Shown in pieces: positions 15,863 through 23,131 of a DNA stretch of 48,658 nucleotides; position 1 is the stretch's first letter, and each line of letters starts with the position of its first letter. Made by a program: the position numbers and the translations under genes. Source of the DNA: Kitasatospora phosalacinea (lineage in GTDB: Bacteria; Actinomycetota; Actinomycetes; Streptomycetales; Streptomycetaceae); contig NZ_BSSA01000044.1 of assembly GCF_030268885.1 (NCBI RefSeq), positions 1-48,658 of the forward strand, read 5' to 3'. The notes under the pieces were generated by a model that worked only from the letters and a program-made list of their open reading frames with translations, had not been told where the DNA came from and ran no database searches.

Positions 15863-16315
15863 ATGACCATGGACGAGACCATCGACTTCATCGCCGCCCT
15901 CGACGGCGTCCTGACCCTGCGCCCCGGCCCCGGCGACGGCACCCCGGAGGCCGGCTGGGGCGACGCGTTCTTCTACTACGCGCCCGACGGCACCCTCCCG
16001 GCCACGGCCCAGCCGTTCGCGACGGTCGTCACCAAGGACCACCCCGACGACACGGCCTCCCGCCTGGACCGCCCGGGCGCCTTCCGGGTCAACATCGCCG
16101 CGGGAAAGGCCGAACTCGCCCGCTGCGCCCCGGACACCGACCCGTCGTCCCCCGCCGACGACACCCTGATCGCGCACCCCGTCTACGGCGCCGCCGGCTG
16201 GCTCGCCGTGACCAACCCCGCCGAGCGCACCGCCGCGGCCACCCGCGAACTGCTCAGCACCGCCCACCGGCTGGCCCGCACCCGCCACGAACGGCGGGAA
16301 GCCGCCCGGCGGTGA
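15863..16315 (+). CDS. DUF6194-family protein
   Basis: This 150-residue protein matches the conserved Streptomyces DUF6194 pattern: IDFIAALDGVLTL, WGDAFFYYAPDG, PFATVVTKDHPDD and RPGAFRVNIAAGK. The function is unknown; the compact alpha/beta look resembles small luciferase-like or adaptor proteins. The ATG at 15863 and the one at 15869 are both plausible. A TAGAGC hexamer at 15855-15860 could be a -10 for a transcript starting close to 15869. The double-headed MerR regulator is divergent next door and may control it. Confidence 0.8.
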   Translation: MTMDETIDFIAALDGVLTLRPGPGDGTPEAGWGDAFFYYAPDGTLPATAQPFATVVTKDHPDDTASRLDRPGAFRVNIAAGKAELARCAPDTDPSSPADDTLIAHPVYGAAGWLAVTNPAERTAAATRELLSTAHRLARTRHERREAARR

Positions 16316-16329
16316 GAGGAAGCAACCAG

Positions 16330-16367
16330 GGTTGACAGCGGCGAGTTAGTCAACCTAAGTTGCTCGC
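16330..16367 (+). promoter_or_regulatory. Leaderless promoter with inverted repeat for the HTH/ClpN operon
   Basis: TTGACA (16332-16337), an 18-bp spacer and TAAGTT (16356-16361) are followed by six bases and the ATG. This is one of the best promoters in the window. GGTTGAC (16330-16336) and GTCAACC (16349-16355) form a 7-bp inverted repeat overlapping the -35 and abutting the -10, a natural operator for the HTH protein encoded just downstream. Confidence 0.75.
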
Positions 16368-16604
16368 ATGCCGCTGGACGACACCCCCCTCCCCGCCGAC
16401 CCGGCCGACGCCCTGGCTGCCGTCGCCGCCCTGCGACGGCTCGCCGACCGGCTGGAGGACGCCGCCGTCGAACAGGCCATGCGGGCGGGCTGGAGCTGGC
16501 CGCAGGTCTCCGAGGCGCTCGGCGTCACCCGGCAGGCCGTCCACAAGAAGCACGCCAAGCGGCTGATCGCCGGTGGCGTCACGCTGAGGAGGCGCGGCGA
16601 ATGA
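16368..16604 (+). CDS. Small HTH DNA-binding protein paired with a ClpN protein
   Basis: This 78-residue protein has a helix-turn-helix at about 37-62 (AMRAGWSWPQVSEALGVTRQAVHKKHAKRL) after a helical N-terminus (LRRLADRLEDAAVEQ). It resembles sigma-70 region 4-like actinobacterial HTH proteins found next to Clp N-domain proteins. Its stop overlaps the next start (ATGA). The promoter just upstream is leaderless and contains a 7-bp inverted repeat, so autoregulation is likely. The pairing suggests that the ClpN protein controls its stability or activity. Confidence 0.85.
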   Translation: MPLDDTPLPADPADALAAVAALRRLADRLEDAAVEQAMRAGWSWPQVSEALGVTRQAVHKKHAKRLIAGGVTLRRRGE

Positions 16605-17092
16605 GCGCGTTCGACCACTACCTGCACGATGTGCTGCTCCGGGCCGCCGACGAGGCCCGGCGGGACGGGTCGGCCACCACCGACGCGCACCACCTGCTGC
16701 TCGCCCTCGCCGCTGACCCCGCCCGGCAGCCCGACGTCGCCGCCCGGCTGCTGGCCGCCGCCGGACTCGACCGGGACGCCGTGCGGGCCGCGCTGGACCG
16801 GGAGTTCGAGCACAGCCTGCGGGCGGTCGGCGTCAGTCCGGGCGCCCACGGCCTGTCCGCACCCACCCCGAGCGGCGAGCGGCCCCGGTTGGGCGCCTCC
16901 AGCAAGCTCGCCATGGAACGCGGCTTCACGGCCGTCCGCAAGAAGGACCTGACCTCCGCCCACCTGCTGCTCGGCGTCCTGTCCGCCGAGTTGGGCACGG
17001 TGCCCAGGGCGCTCGCCCTGGCTGGCGTCGACCGCGCCGGGCTCGCCCACCGGGCCCGGGCGGCGGCCGGGCAGCAGGCCGCCGACGACTGA
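16601..17092 (+). CDS. Stand-alone Clp N-terminal domain protein
   Basis: This 163-residue protein has two halves of a Clp N (R) domain. The first is at about 1-55 (YLHDVLLRAADEARRDGSATTDAHHLLLALAAD). The second is at about 95-140 (LAMERGFTAVRKKDLTSAHLLLGVLSAELG), separated by a flexible stretch. In ClpA/ClpC the N domain binds adaptors and substrates, but there is no AAA+ module here, so it is a free ClpN-like adaptor or decoy. It is translationally coupled to the HTH protein upstream. Tandem repeats begin at its stop codon. Confidence 0.87.
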   Translation: MSAFDHYLHDVLLRAADEARRDGSATTDAHHLLLALAADPARQPDVAARLLAAAGLDRDAVRAALDREFEHSLRAVGVSPGAHGLSAPTPSGERPRLGASSKLAMERGFTAVRKKDLTSAHLLLGVLSAELGTVPRALALAGVDRAGLAHRARAAAGQQAADD

Positions 17093-17148
17093 ACCGCCCG
17101 ACGGCTGAACCGCCCGACGGCTGAACCGCCCGACCGCTGAACCGCCCG
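17091..17148. repeat. 16-bp tandem repeat (3.6 copies) starting at a stop codon
   Basis: GAACCGCCCGACGGCT is repeated at 17091, 17107 and 17123 (the third with CCG for CGG), plus a partial copy. Each junction reads CTGAAC, so every unit carries a TGA. The first TGA is the actual stop of the ClpN gene. Confidence 0.9.
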
Positions 17149-17169
17149 GGGCCAGGGGGACCCGCCGCC

Positions 17170-18303
17170 GTGCAACGACACGACACCGAGAGCGCCACCG
17201 CCGACACCGCCGCCGACCAGCCGGAGATCAGGCGGCTGCTCGAACGGGCCGTCACCGAGGGCGCGATCCCCGGCATCCTGGTCGAACTCCACGACGGCCC
17301 CCACCGCTGGCGCGCCACCGCGGGCACCGCCGACACCGCGACCGGGCGGGAGCGCACCCCGCAGGACAGGTTCCGGGTCGGCAGCATCACCAAGACCTTC
17401 ACCGCCACCGTGGTCCTCCAGCTCGCCGCCGAGGGGCGGATCGGACTGGACGACCAGGTGACCGACCAACTGTCCGGCCCCGGAACCGAACTGGCCGCCG
17501 GTGCGACCGTACGGATGCTGCTCGACCACACCAGCGGCATCCCCAGCCACACCGACGACCCGGCCGCGCTGAACGCCCACCCCACCCACCCGCCGCAGAC
17601 GCTGCTGCAGGTGGCCGCGGCCCGTCCGCCCGCGTTCGCCCCGGGCACCGGCTGGGCGTACTCCAACACCAACTACGTCCTGGCCGGGCTGCTGGTCGAA
17701 CGGGTCACCGGCCGCCCCCTGGCCGCCGAGATCGACCGGCGGATCAGCCGCCCGCTCGGCCTGACCGGCACCCACCTGCCCGCCGCCGACGACCACGGCC
17801 TGCCCGTCCCGCACGCCCGCCACTACACCAGGCTCTTCCGCACCGACCCCGGCGCGCCCGTGTTGGACGCCACCGCACTCGATCCCGCCCCGTTCTGGGC
17901 CTCGGGCGACCTGGTCTCCACCGTCGCCGACCTGAACCGCTTCCTGGCGGCCCTGCTCTCCGGCCGCCTGCTGCCGCCCGCGTGGCAACGGGAGTTGCTC
18001 ACCACTGTCCCCACCCGCGACTGGCTCCCCGGCGCCGCCTACGGCCTCGGCATCTGCGCCCTCACGCCGCCCGGTGGCACCGAGACCCTCTGGGGCATGG
18101 GCGGCGCGACCTTCGGCTCCTGGACGTACGCCTTCGCCACCGCCGACGGCACCCGTCGGCTCGCCGTCAACACCAACGGCGACTGGACCGATCCCGCGAG
18201 CGGCTGGGACGACCCGATCGGCGTGTTCACCGACCTGCTCGCCCTCGCCCTCCTCCCCGGGCGGCCGACCGTCAGGCGCGGGCCGTCACCACGTGGAAGG
18301 TGA
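17170..18303 (+). CDS. Serine hydrolase of the beta-lactamase (class C/esterase) family
   Basis: This 377-residue penicillin-binding-like hydrolase has the nucleophile motif Ser72-I-T-Lys75, a YxN motif (YSNTN) and a late GMGGATFGS segment in place of the KTG/HxG box. No signal peptide is visible (the N-terminus is acidic and polar), so it may be cytoplasmic, more like an esterase or D-aminopeptidase than a secreted beta-lactamase. The GTG start has AGGGGGA about nine bases upstream. The last 32 bases overlap the convergent methyltransferase gene. Confidence 0.88.
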   Translation: MQRHDTESATADTAADQPEIRRLLERAVTEGAIPGILVELHDGPHRWRATAGTADTATGRERTPQDRFRVGSITKTFTATVVLQLAAEGRIGLDDQVTDQLSGPGTELAAGATVRMLLDHTSGIPSHTDDPAALNAHPTHPPQTLLQVAAARPPAFAPGTGWAYSNTNYVLAGLLVERVTGRPLAAEIDRRISRPLGLTGTHLPAADDHGLPVPHARHYTRLFRTDPGAPVLDATALDPAPFWASGDLVSTVADLNRFLAALLSGRLLPPAWQRELLTTVPTRDWLPGAAYGLGICALTPPGGTETLWGMGGATFGSWTYAFATADGTRRLAVNTNGDWTDPASGWDDPIGVFTDLLALALLPGRPTVRRGPSPRGR

Positions 18304-19048
18304 CGGTGGCCAGGAAGGTCCCGGTGGCCAGGTGGGTCAGCCAGCGGTCGGCGTCGGCGGCGGAGAAGTAGCCGGCCGCCACCGCGCGGTGGGTGACCCG
18401 CTGCAGGCCCAGCACCCGGTCGGCGGCGGAGACCTCGCGGAAGACCGGGGTCAGCGGCCGCACGTCCAGCACCTCCAGCCCGGCCCCGGCGGCCAGCCGC
18501 GGCAGCTGGCTGCCGATCCGGGCGTTGCGCACCGCCTGGTCGGTGACGTACCGGGTGTACGCGGCGGTCAGCGCCGCGTCCGGGTGGTCGACGGTCAGGG
18601 TGCCCCAGTCCGGTTCGCCCAGCACCAGCAGCCCGCCCGGCCGCAGCACCCGGCGGGCCTCGCGCAGCGCCAGCGCCGGGTCGGCCACGTGCTGCAGCAC
18701 CCGGTCGGTGCGGGCCCGGTCACAGCTCCCGTCCGGCAGCGGCAGTTCGTGCAGATCGCCCAGCCGGACGTCGACCTGCAGCAGGTGGGCCGTCCGCTCG
18801 GCGGCGGTGTCCACCGCCTCCCGGTCGTGGTCCACCCCCAGCACGGTGCCCTCCGGCCCGGCCGCCTCGGCCAGCGCGGACAGGTCGGTGCCGGGCCCGC
18901 AGCCCAGGTCGACCACCGTCTGCCCGCGTTCGACCGCCAGCGCCGCCAGCATCGCCGCCTTGTACTCCCGACCCAGTTCGGAGACGGCCAGCCGGTCCAG
19001 GTAGGCGATCGGATCGGGCGGCACGGATTCGAACACACGGGAGGTCAT
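18272..19048 (-). CDS. SAM-dependent class I methyltransferase
   Basis: This 258-residue protein has a Rossmann methyltransferase core: motif I VVDLGCGPGTDLSAL at about 46-60, GVDHDREAVDTA for the ribose-binding acidic strand, and DRVLQHVADPALALREARRVLRPGGLLVLGEPDW as motifs III-IV. It resembles UbiE/menaquinone-type and small-molecule methyltransferases; the substrate is unknown. The ATG at 19048 lacks a Shine-Dalgarno, but TTGACT seven bases upstream could be the -10 of a leaderless transcript. It overlaps the serine hydrolase gene tail to tail. Confidence 0.88.
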   Translation of the reverse strand: MTSRVFESVPPDPIAYLDRLAVSELGREYKAAMLAALAVERGQTVVDLGCGPGTDLSALAEAAGPEGTVLGVDHDREAVDTAAERTAHLLQVDVRLGDLHELPLPDGSCDRARTDRVLQHVADPALALREARRVLRPGGLLVLGEPDWGTLTVDHPDAALTAAYTRYVTDQAVRNARIGSQLPRLAAGAGLEVLDVRPLTPVFREVSAADRVLGLQRVTHRAVAAGYFSAADADRWLTHLATGTFLATVTFHVVTARA

Positions 19049-19164
19049 GACGGGCAGTCAATCAAACCAGCCCCCAACAGGGAAGATCCCGGCGCCTGCC
19101 GGGGGCCGCGACAAGGGGCGTACGCCGTCCCGGACGGCGCACCCGCCGCCCGGGACGGAGACCC

Positions 19165-19182
19165 GGGTGCGACGGCGCACCC
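19165..19182 (-). terminator. Stem-loop after the UDG-ART gene
   Basis: GGGTGCG and CGCACCC (7-bp arms, 4-base loop) lie 30 bp beyond the stop of the minus-strand glycosylase/ADP-ribosyltransferase gene. Further partial dyads surround it. Confidence 0.5.
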
Positions 19183-19211
19183 CGTCCGTCCGCACGAGCA
19201 CCGTGCGCCGC

Positions 19212-20825
19212 TCAGGACACCAGCGGCCCGTCCGCCGACTCGGTCAGCGTCACCGTGCACAGGCCGCCGCGCTCGGCGACCACGTCCGTCACCGTCAACT
19301 GGGTGCCCGGCAGCAGGATGTACTCCTCCTCCTCGGTGAACGCCGAGAACTCCCGGATCCCCACCGCCCGGGCCGGGCGCACCTCGAACAGCGTCCGCCT
19401 GCCCCGGCTGCCGAGGAAGGAGCGGGCCACCGCCGGGCGCGAGGTGCAGGAGGAGACGCCCCACCAGGTCACCGTCCGCCCCAGCGGGTACTGCGCCCGC
19501 AGGTCCAGCGCCACGCCCCGCCACAGCGGCTCCGGGCGGACCGGCAGGCGGCCCACCGCGTCGAACAGCAGCCGCAGGTACGGCAGGTACGGGGCCAGCC
19601 GGGCCCGGTCCGGGTGGCGCAGGGCCGCGTTCAGCTCGCGGTAGAACGCCGACTCGCAGGTGTACAGGTGCAGCGCCGCGACCGCCTCCGCGTCCAGCGC
19701 CCCCGCCGAGGCGTCCGCGTGCCGCTTGCCGAACTCGTGGGCCGAGCCGACGTGCCGCTCCAGCCCGCGCAGCAGCGTCGCGACCGGCTCCACCGCCTCC
19801 CGGAAGCCCAGCCGCTCCAGGTCGAACACACCGGTGACGGGCGGCAGTTCGAGGCCCTCGTCCTTCACCGAGGCCAGCCGCTCCAGGTACAGCTGGTGCA
19901 GCTCCATGGTGGAGGCGATGAACGCCCCCATCCGGGAGGCCGTCCCCTCGTCGGTGCGACCCTCGGCGGCCGCCGCGGCCTGCCAGCCCGCGCTGGGCAG
20001 CCAGTCCACCGGATCCGCGCCCAGGCCCTCCAGCGCCGCGTTGACCTGCGCGAAGTGCTCCCCGTCGCAGAACACGTCGCCCTGCGCCGCCGGATTGGGG
20101 TGGTCGATGTGCCGCACCTGCACGTCCGGGTAGCGCCGGGCGATCCGCTCCACCGACTGCTTCAGCGCCCGCGCGTGCGTCCCCCACCAGGCGAACACCA
20201 CGCCGCGGTCCTCCTCGGGGCCCTCCTGCTTGGCCCGCAGGATCTCCTCCACGATCCTCTCCGCGACCGGCTTCCAGAACTTGGTGTGCACCGCGGGGGA
20301 GGTCGACCCGTCACTGCTCGCCGTCAGCGCCGCGTTCAGCAGCAGCACGCCCTGGGTCAGCATCGCCTGGAACCACTCCGGCGGCTGCACGGTGCCGTGC
20401 TGCGCCAGCAGCGCCCGCAGGTCGGCGATCGGCGTCTTCTTCGGGATGCCGTACTTCCACATCGCCGCCGCCTTGACGATGCAGCGGATGCTCACCACCC
20501 GGCCGAACTGGCTGTCCTTCCAGTCCTGGAAGGTGTTGTCGAACATCGCGATGCCGGTCGCGCTCTCCGGCCGCGGGTACGGGTTCTGCCCGAACACCAC
20601 GACCTTCCACTTGCCCGGCGGATTCGGCTTCAACGCCTGGAACGTCAACTCCCGCACCGGCACCACGTCCTGAGGACGGTCCGGCCCGACGAACGCCGCC
20701 GCGTCCGGGTGCAGCTCGATCGTGCGCCTGAGCACCGGGAGCCAGTCCTCGCCGCCGCCCTTGAACAGCTCGGCGAGCGCCAGCGGGTCGTTCGGCTCGG
20801 CGGCGGACGGGGTGGGTTCGGTCAT
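19212..20825 (-). CDS. Uracil-DNA-glycosylase-like domain fused to a mono-ADP-ribosyltransferase domain
   Basis: This 537-residue protein has two domains. Residues about 55-265 follow the family-1 uracil-DNA glycosylase order: GQNPYP at 79-84 (GQDPYH in active Ung), LLLNAALT (162-168), FAWWGTHA (211-218) and HPNP (242-245). The catalytic Asp is Asn81. Residues about 380-525 match R-S-E mono-ADP-ribosyltransferases: Arg436 in LWRGV, SSCTS at 458-462 and ExE as Glu499/Glu501 before YILLPG. A helical linker lies between. The ATG at 20825 has GGAG six bases upstream. Its promoter matches the RecA-independent DNA-damage motif, and a macrodomain gene is divergent. I infer a damage-induced ADP-ribosyltransferase guided by a base-recognising domain, with DNA or a DNA-bound protein as target. 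Confidence 0.82.
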   Translation of the reverse strand: MTEPTPSAAEPNDPLALAELFKGGGEDWLPVLRRTIELHPDAAAFVGPDRPQDVVPVRELTFQALKPNPPGKWKVVVFGQNPYPRPESATGIAMFDNTFQDWKDSQFGRVVSIRCIVKAAAMWKYGIPKKTPIADLRALLAQHGTVQPPEWFQAMLTQGVLLLNAALTASSDGSTSPAVHTKFWKPVAERIVEEILRAKQEGPEEDRGVVFAWWGTHARALKQSVERIARRYPDVQVRHIDHPNPAAQGDVFCDGEHFAQVNAALEGLGADPVDWLPSAGWQAAAAAEGRTDEGTASRMGAFIASTMELHQLYLERLASVKDEGLELPPVTGVFDLERLGFREAVEPVATLLRGLERHVGSAHEFGKRHADASAGALDAEAVAALHLYTCESAFYRELNAALRHPDRARLAPYLPYLRLLFDAVGRLPVRPEPLWRGVALDLRAQYPLGRTVTWWGVSSCTSRPAVARSFLGSRGRRTLFEVRPARAVGIREFSAFTEEEEYILLPGTQLTVTDVVAERGGLCTVTLTESADGPLVS

Positions 20826-20881
20826 GGCGGACTCCAACCGGGAAGGGGTGCGAGGGGTACGAGGGGTGCGATCCGAAGATC

Positions 20882-20903
20882 ACGCTAGGCCACGCCGCCG
20901 ACA
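20882..20903 (-). promoter_or_regulatory. PafBC/RecA-NDp-type DNA-damage promoter of the UDG-ART gene
   Basis: On the minus strand TGTCGGCG (20903-20896), exactly eight bases and TAGCGT (20887-20882) match the mycobacterial RecA-independent damage promoter TGTCRGTG-N8-TAnnnT with one mismatch (C for T in the first box). The -10 is identical to that of the divergent macrodomain promoter. Confidence 0.7.
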
Positions 20904-20919
20904 GGCCGCCGACCCGGCG

Positions 20920-20942
20920 CTGTCGGTGCGCACCGATAGCGT
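20920..20942 (+). promoter_or_regulatory. PafBC/RecA-NDp-type DNA-damage promoter of the macrodomain gene
   Basis: TGTCGGTG (20921-20928), exactly eight bases and TAGCGT (20937-20942) fit the TGTCRGTG-N8-TAnnnT consensus fully; the preceding base is C rather than T. The transcription start would fall near 20949, leaving a leader with GGAG before the ATG at 20985. Confidence 0.8.
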
Positions 20943-20984
20943 CGGAACCGACAACGAGCCCCCGGCCGAACGGAGTTCGCCCGC

Positions 20985-21668
20985 ATGACCGTCAAGCACG
21001 CCCCCCAGCCGCTGCGCGTGGTCCTGACCGACCTCAACACCGAGGTGGTCGCCGCCTGGCGCGCCGCGTTCGCCGGCACCCCGGGCGTGGAGATCCGCAC
21101 CGGCTCGATCCTGGACGTCGACGCCGACGCCTGGGTCACGCCCACCAACTCCCGCGGACGGATGGACGGCGGCCTCGACGCCGTGATCAAGCGGCACCTC
21201 GGCGCGGGCATCCAACTGCGCGTCCAGCGCGCCATCCGCGACGGCCACGGCGGCGACCTCAAGGTCGGCAGCGCCGTGTGCGTGCCCTCCGGCGCGGCCG
21301 TGCCCCGCTTCCTGATCTCCACCCCCACCATGCGCACCTCCACCCAGGACGTCAGCCAGACGCTGAACGTCGCCCTCGCCTGCGCCGCCGCCTTCCAGGC
21401 CGTCCACCGGCAGAACGCCGCCACCCCCGGCAGCATCGCCTCCGTCGCCCTGGTCGGCCTCGGCGCCCGGACCGGCCAGGTCCCGCCCCGGGTCTGCGCC
21501 AACCTGATGTGGACCGGCCACTCCCTCTTCGAGGACCACGAGTTCACCGACGCGGACGACCTGCGCGCCACCGTCACCAGCCAGCTCGACGACCTCCTCG
21601 CCGCCCCCGTCGACCGCCCCCACCGCCTCACCGTCCCCACCACCGCCCGAGGCACCCGCCGCCGCTGA
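20985..21668 (+). CDS. Macrodomain protein (ADP-ribose binding/hydrolase)
   Basis: This 227-residue protein has a macrodomain core at about 38-200. DVDADAWVTPTNSRGRMDGG (46-63, with Asn55 and the Asp-Gly-Gly loop) is the ADP-ribose site, followed by AVIKRHLG, KVGSAVCVPSG, ISTPTM and the phosphate loop VGLGARTG (157-164). Macrodomains bind ADP-ribose or remove it from protein or DNA; DarG does so for DarT-modified thymidine. GGAG precedes the ATG. It is divergent from an ADP-ribosyltransferase fusion and shares its damage-type promoter, so it is the likely eraser or antidote. A Streptomyces coelicolor macrodomain hydrolase (SCO6735) is known and may be an orthologue; that needs alignment. Confidence 0.85.
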   Translation: MTVKHAPQPLRVVLTDLNTEVVAAWRAAFAGTPGVEIRTGSILDVDADAWVTPTNSRGRMDGGLDAVIKRHLGAGIQLRVQRAIRDGHGGDLKVGSAVCVPSGAAVPRFLISTPTMRTSTQDVSQTLNVALACAAAFQAVHRQNAATPGSIASVALVGLGARTGQVPPRVCANLMWTGHSLFEDHEFTDADDLRATVTSQLDDLLAAPVDRPHRLTVPTTARGTRRR

Positions 21669-21700
21669 CCCCTCCCGGGGGGCACCCCTGCCCCCCACGA

Positions 21701-21900
21701 GCAGGCCGGAGGGCCCGCTGCGCGGACATCCCCGCTCCTCCGGCACCCCGCCCGGCTGCGCGCAGCGCCCGCTCCGCGGGGAGGCCGGTGGCCCGCGCCG
21801 GGCGGACGTCCCCGGTCCTTCCGTTCCGCCCCGTCCCGCGCCCCCGTCCGCCCCGCGGCGCGGAGGTTGGCGGCCCCGCCGGGCGGACATCCTCAGCTGT
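21701..21900. repeat. Degenerate repeat of about 80 bp, about 2.5 copies
   Basis: Three related segments begin GCAGGCCGGAGG (21701), GGAGGCCGGTGG (21780) and GGAGGTTGGCGG (21862). Each then has CCCGC...CGGACATCC or CGGACGTCC about 20 bases later. They fill the gap between the macrodomain gene and the next gene. The first copy can fold through GCCGGAGG/CCTCCGGC. No coding function is seen. Confidence 0.6.
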
Positions 21901-21920
21901 GGGGGAGTCAGGGGGCAGGC

Positions 21921-22547
21921 ATGAGCGTGTGGCAGACCGCCGGGCTGGTGGTCATCCCGGTGCTGGCCGGCTGGTCCGCGCTGCGGATCTTCGCGTGGCA
22001 GGGCGCCCGTGCGCGGGACTACCTCTCCGCGCTGTTCTGGTCGGGCGTCGCCGTCGGCCTGGGTCTCGGCGACGGCCCAGGCTGGCTGCTGGCCGCGGGC
22101 TGCGTGACCGCCGTCGCCACGGTGCTTGCGCACCTGCTGGTGGTGGCCGCCCGCCGGATGACCCAGCCGCTGGTCACCGTCGACCCGGAGGCGTTCCGGG
22201 CCCGCCTGCTGGCGGTCTGCACCGCGGACGGCTCCCCGGAGGCCCTGCTGACCGGTGTCGGCCCCGACGGCACCGTCACCGTCTGGGGCCTGGAGGCGGC
22301 CGGGATCGCCCGCGACCGCCACCACCTCGGCGGGGCGTGCGGCAGCTGCCTGCTGGAGGAGTTCGTCACCGAGCTCGCCGTCAACGGCGAGGAGACCGTC
22401 GAGCGCTACCGCGCCCAGCTGCGCCGCCGCGCCAACCAGCTCTTCCTGCTGCGCCGCGGCGTCATCTCCGGCGAGTGGACGGCCGAACTGCGCCCCGTCC
22501 AGGGCTTCAGGGCCCCGTACGAGTACGCCCCCTGCCGGGTGCACTGA
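21921..22547 (+). CDS. Small membrane protein, function unknown
   Basis: This 208-residue protein has two hydrophobic helices at about 5-20 and 36-70, then a soluble domain of about 130 residues (FRARLLAVCTADGSPEALLTG...WGLEAAGIARDRHHLGGACGSCLLEEF) with a Cys-x-x-Cys pair. The C-terminal domain may be cytoplasmic and could bind metal. AGGGGG lies five bases before the ATG. I do not recognise a family. It follows the macrodomain gene on the same strand but is separated by 252 bp of degenerate repeats, so a functional link is not implied. Confidence 0.65.
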   Translation: MSVWQTAGLVVIPVLAGWSALRIFAWQGARARDYLSALFWSGVAVGLGLGDGPGWLLAAGCVTAVATVLAHLLVVAARRMTQPLVTVDPEAFRARLLAVCTADGSPEALLTGVGPDGTVTVWGLEAAGIARDRHHLGGACGSCLLEEFVTELAVNGEETVERYRAQLRRRANQLFLLRRGVISGEWTAELRPVQGFRAPYEYAPCRVH

Positions 22548-22636
22548 GAAGGCGCCCCGCGGGGCTCGCAGGCTGTTCGCGCGGTGGCGCCGGCGGTGAC
22601 GAGGACGACCCGTCTCGCTGCCGACCGCCCGAGGGC

Positions 22637-23131
22637 TCACCCGGCGCGTGTCGGCAGGCCTCCTCGGGCTCGCCAGTGGTCCGCGTCGCGCGGATCGGCC
22701 AGCCACCTCCCTGTGCGCTCGGCACACGCTTCGAAGGCACGCGGCAAGGAGACCTCGTCACCGACGACGAACCTGAGGACGTCGACATCGTGGGTGCCGT
22801 GGTCGGTTTCGCAGCAGCAGCCCACGTTGACCGATGCGCTCACCTCGTGCCGACCCTGCTCGGCCCAGCCCACCTGCAGTTGGAACTCCCACCAGTCGCC
22901 CACCCCGGACGGCTGAACGACGCACAGGAGGAGGATCACCGACGTCCGGGACCGCGGACCCGTGACGACCGCGTGCTCCGGGAACCAGTCCCACCCCCCG
23001 GCGACCAGCACGGGCTGAGCCGCGCCGACACGCTGGACCGCCCGCCGGAGCGATCCGACGTCAGCGGCCGACAGCTGCGGGAACAGCGCGCTCAGGGGGA
23101 CGTCGTCGAAGGAGCCTCGTCCTGTGTGCAC
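22637..23131 (-). CDS. Hypothetical protein, about 164 residues
   Basis: This acidic protein is rich in Trp, Cys and Val with no recognised family. Notable segments are FDDVPLSALFPQLSAADV, VLVAGGWDWFPEHAVV, DWWEFQLQVGWAEQGRHEVSASVNV and CCCETDHGTHDVDVL, then GRWLADPRDADHW. The alternating hydrophobic pattern suggests a beta-rich fold. Codon use is slightly less GC-biased than in neighbouring genes, hinting at transfer. The GTG at 23131 is a guess: the frame stays open upstream, but that extension is a low-complexity Pro/Arg/Gly reading of an intergenic-looking stretch. Confidence 0.55.
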   Translation of the reverse strand: MHTGRGSFDDVPLSALFPQLSAADVGSLRRAVQRVGAAQPVLVAGGWDWFPEHAVVTGPRSRTSVILLLCVVQPSGVGDWWEFQLQVGWAEQGRHEVSASVNVGCCCETDHGTHDVDVLRFVVGDEVSLPRAFEACAERTGRWLADPRDADHWRARGGLPTRAG

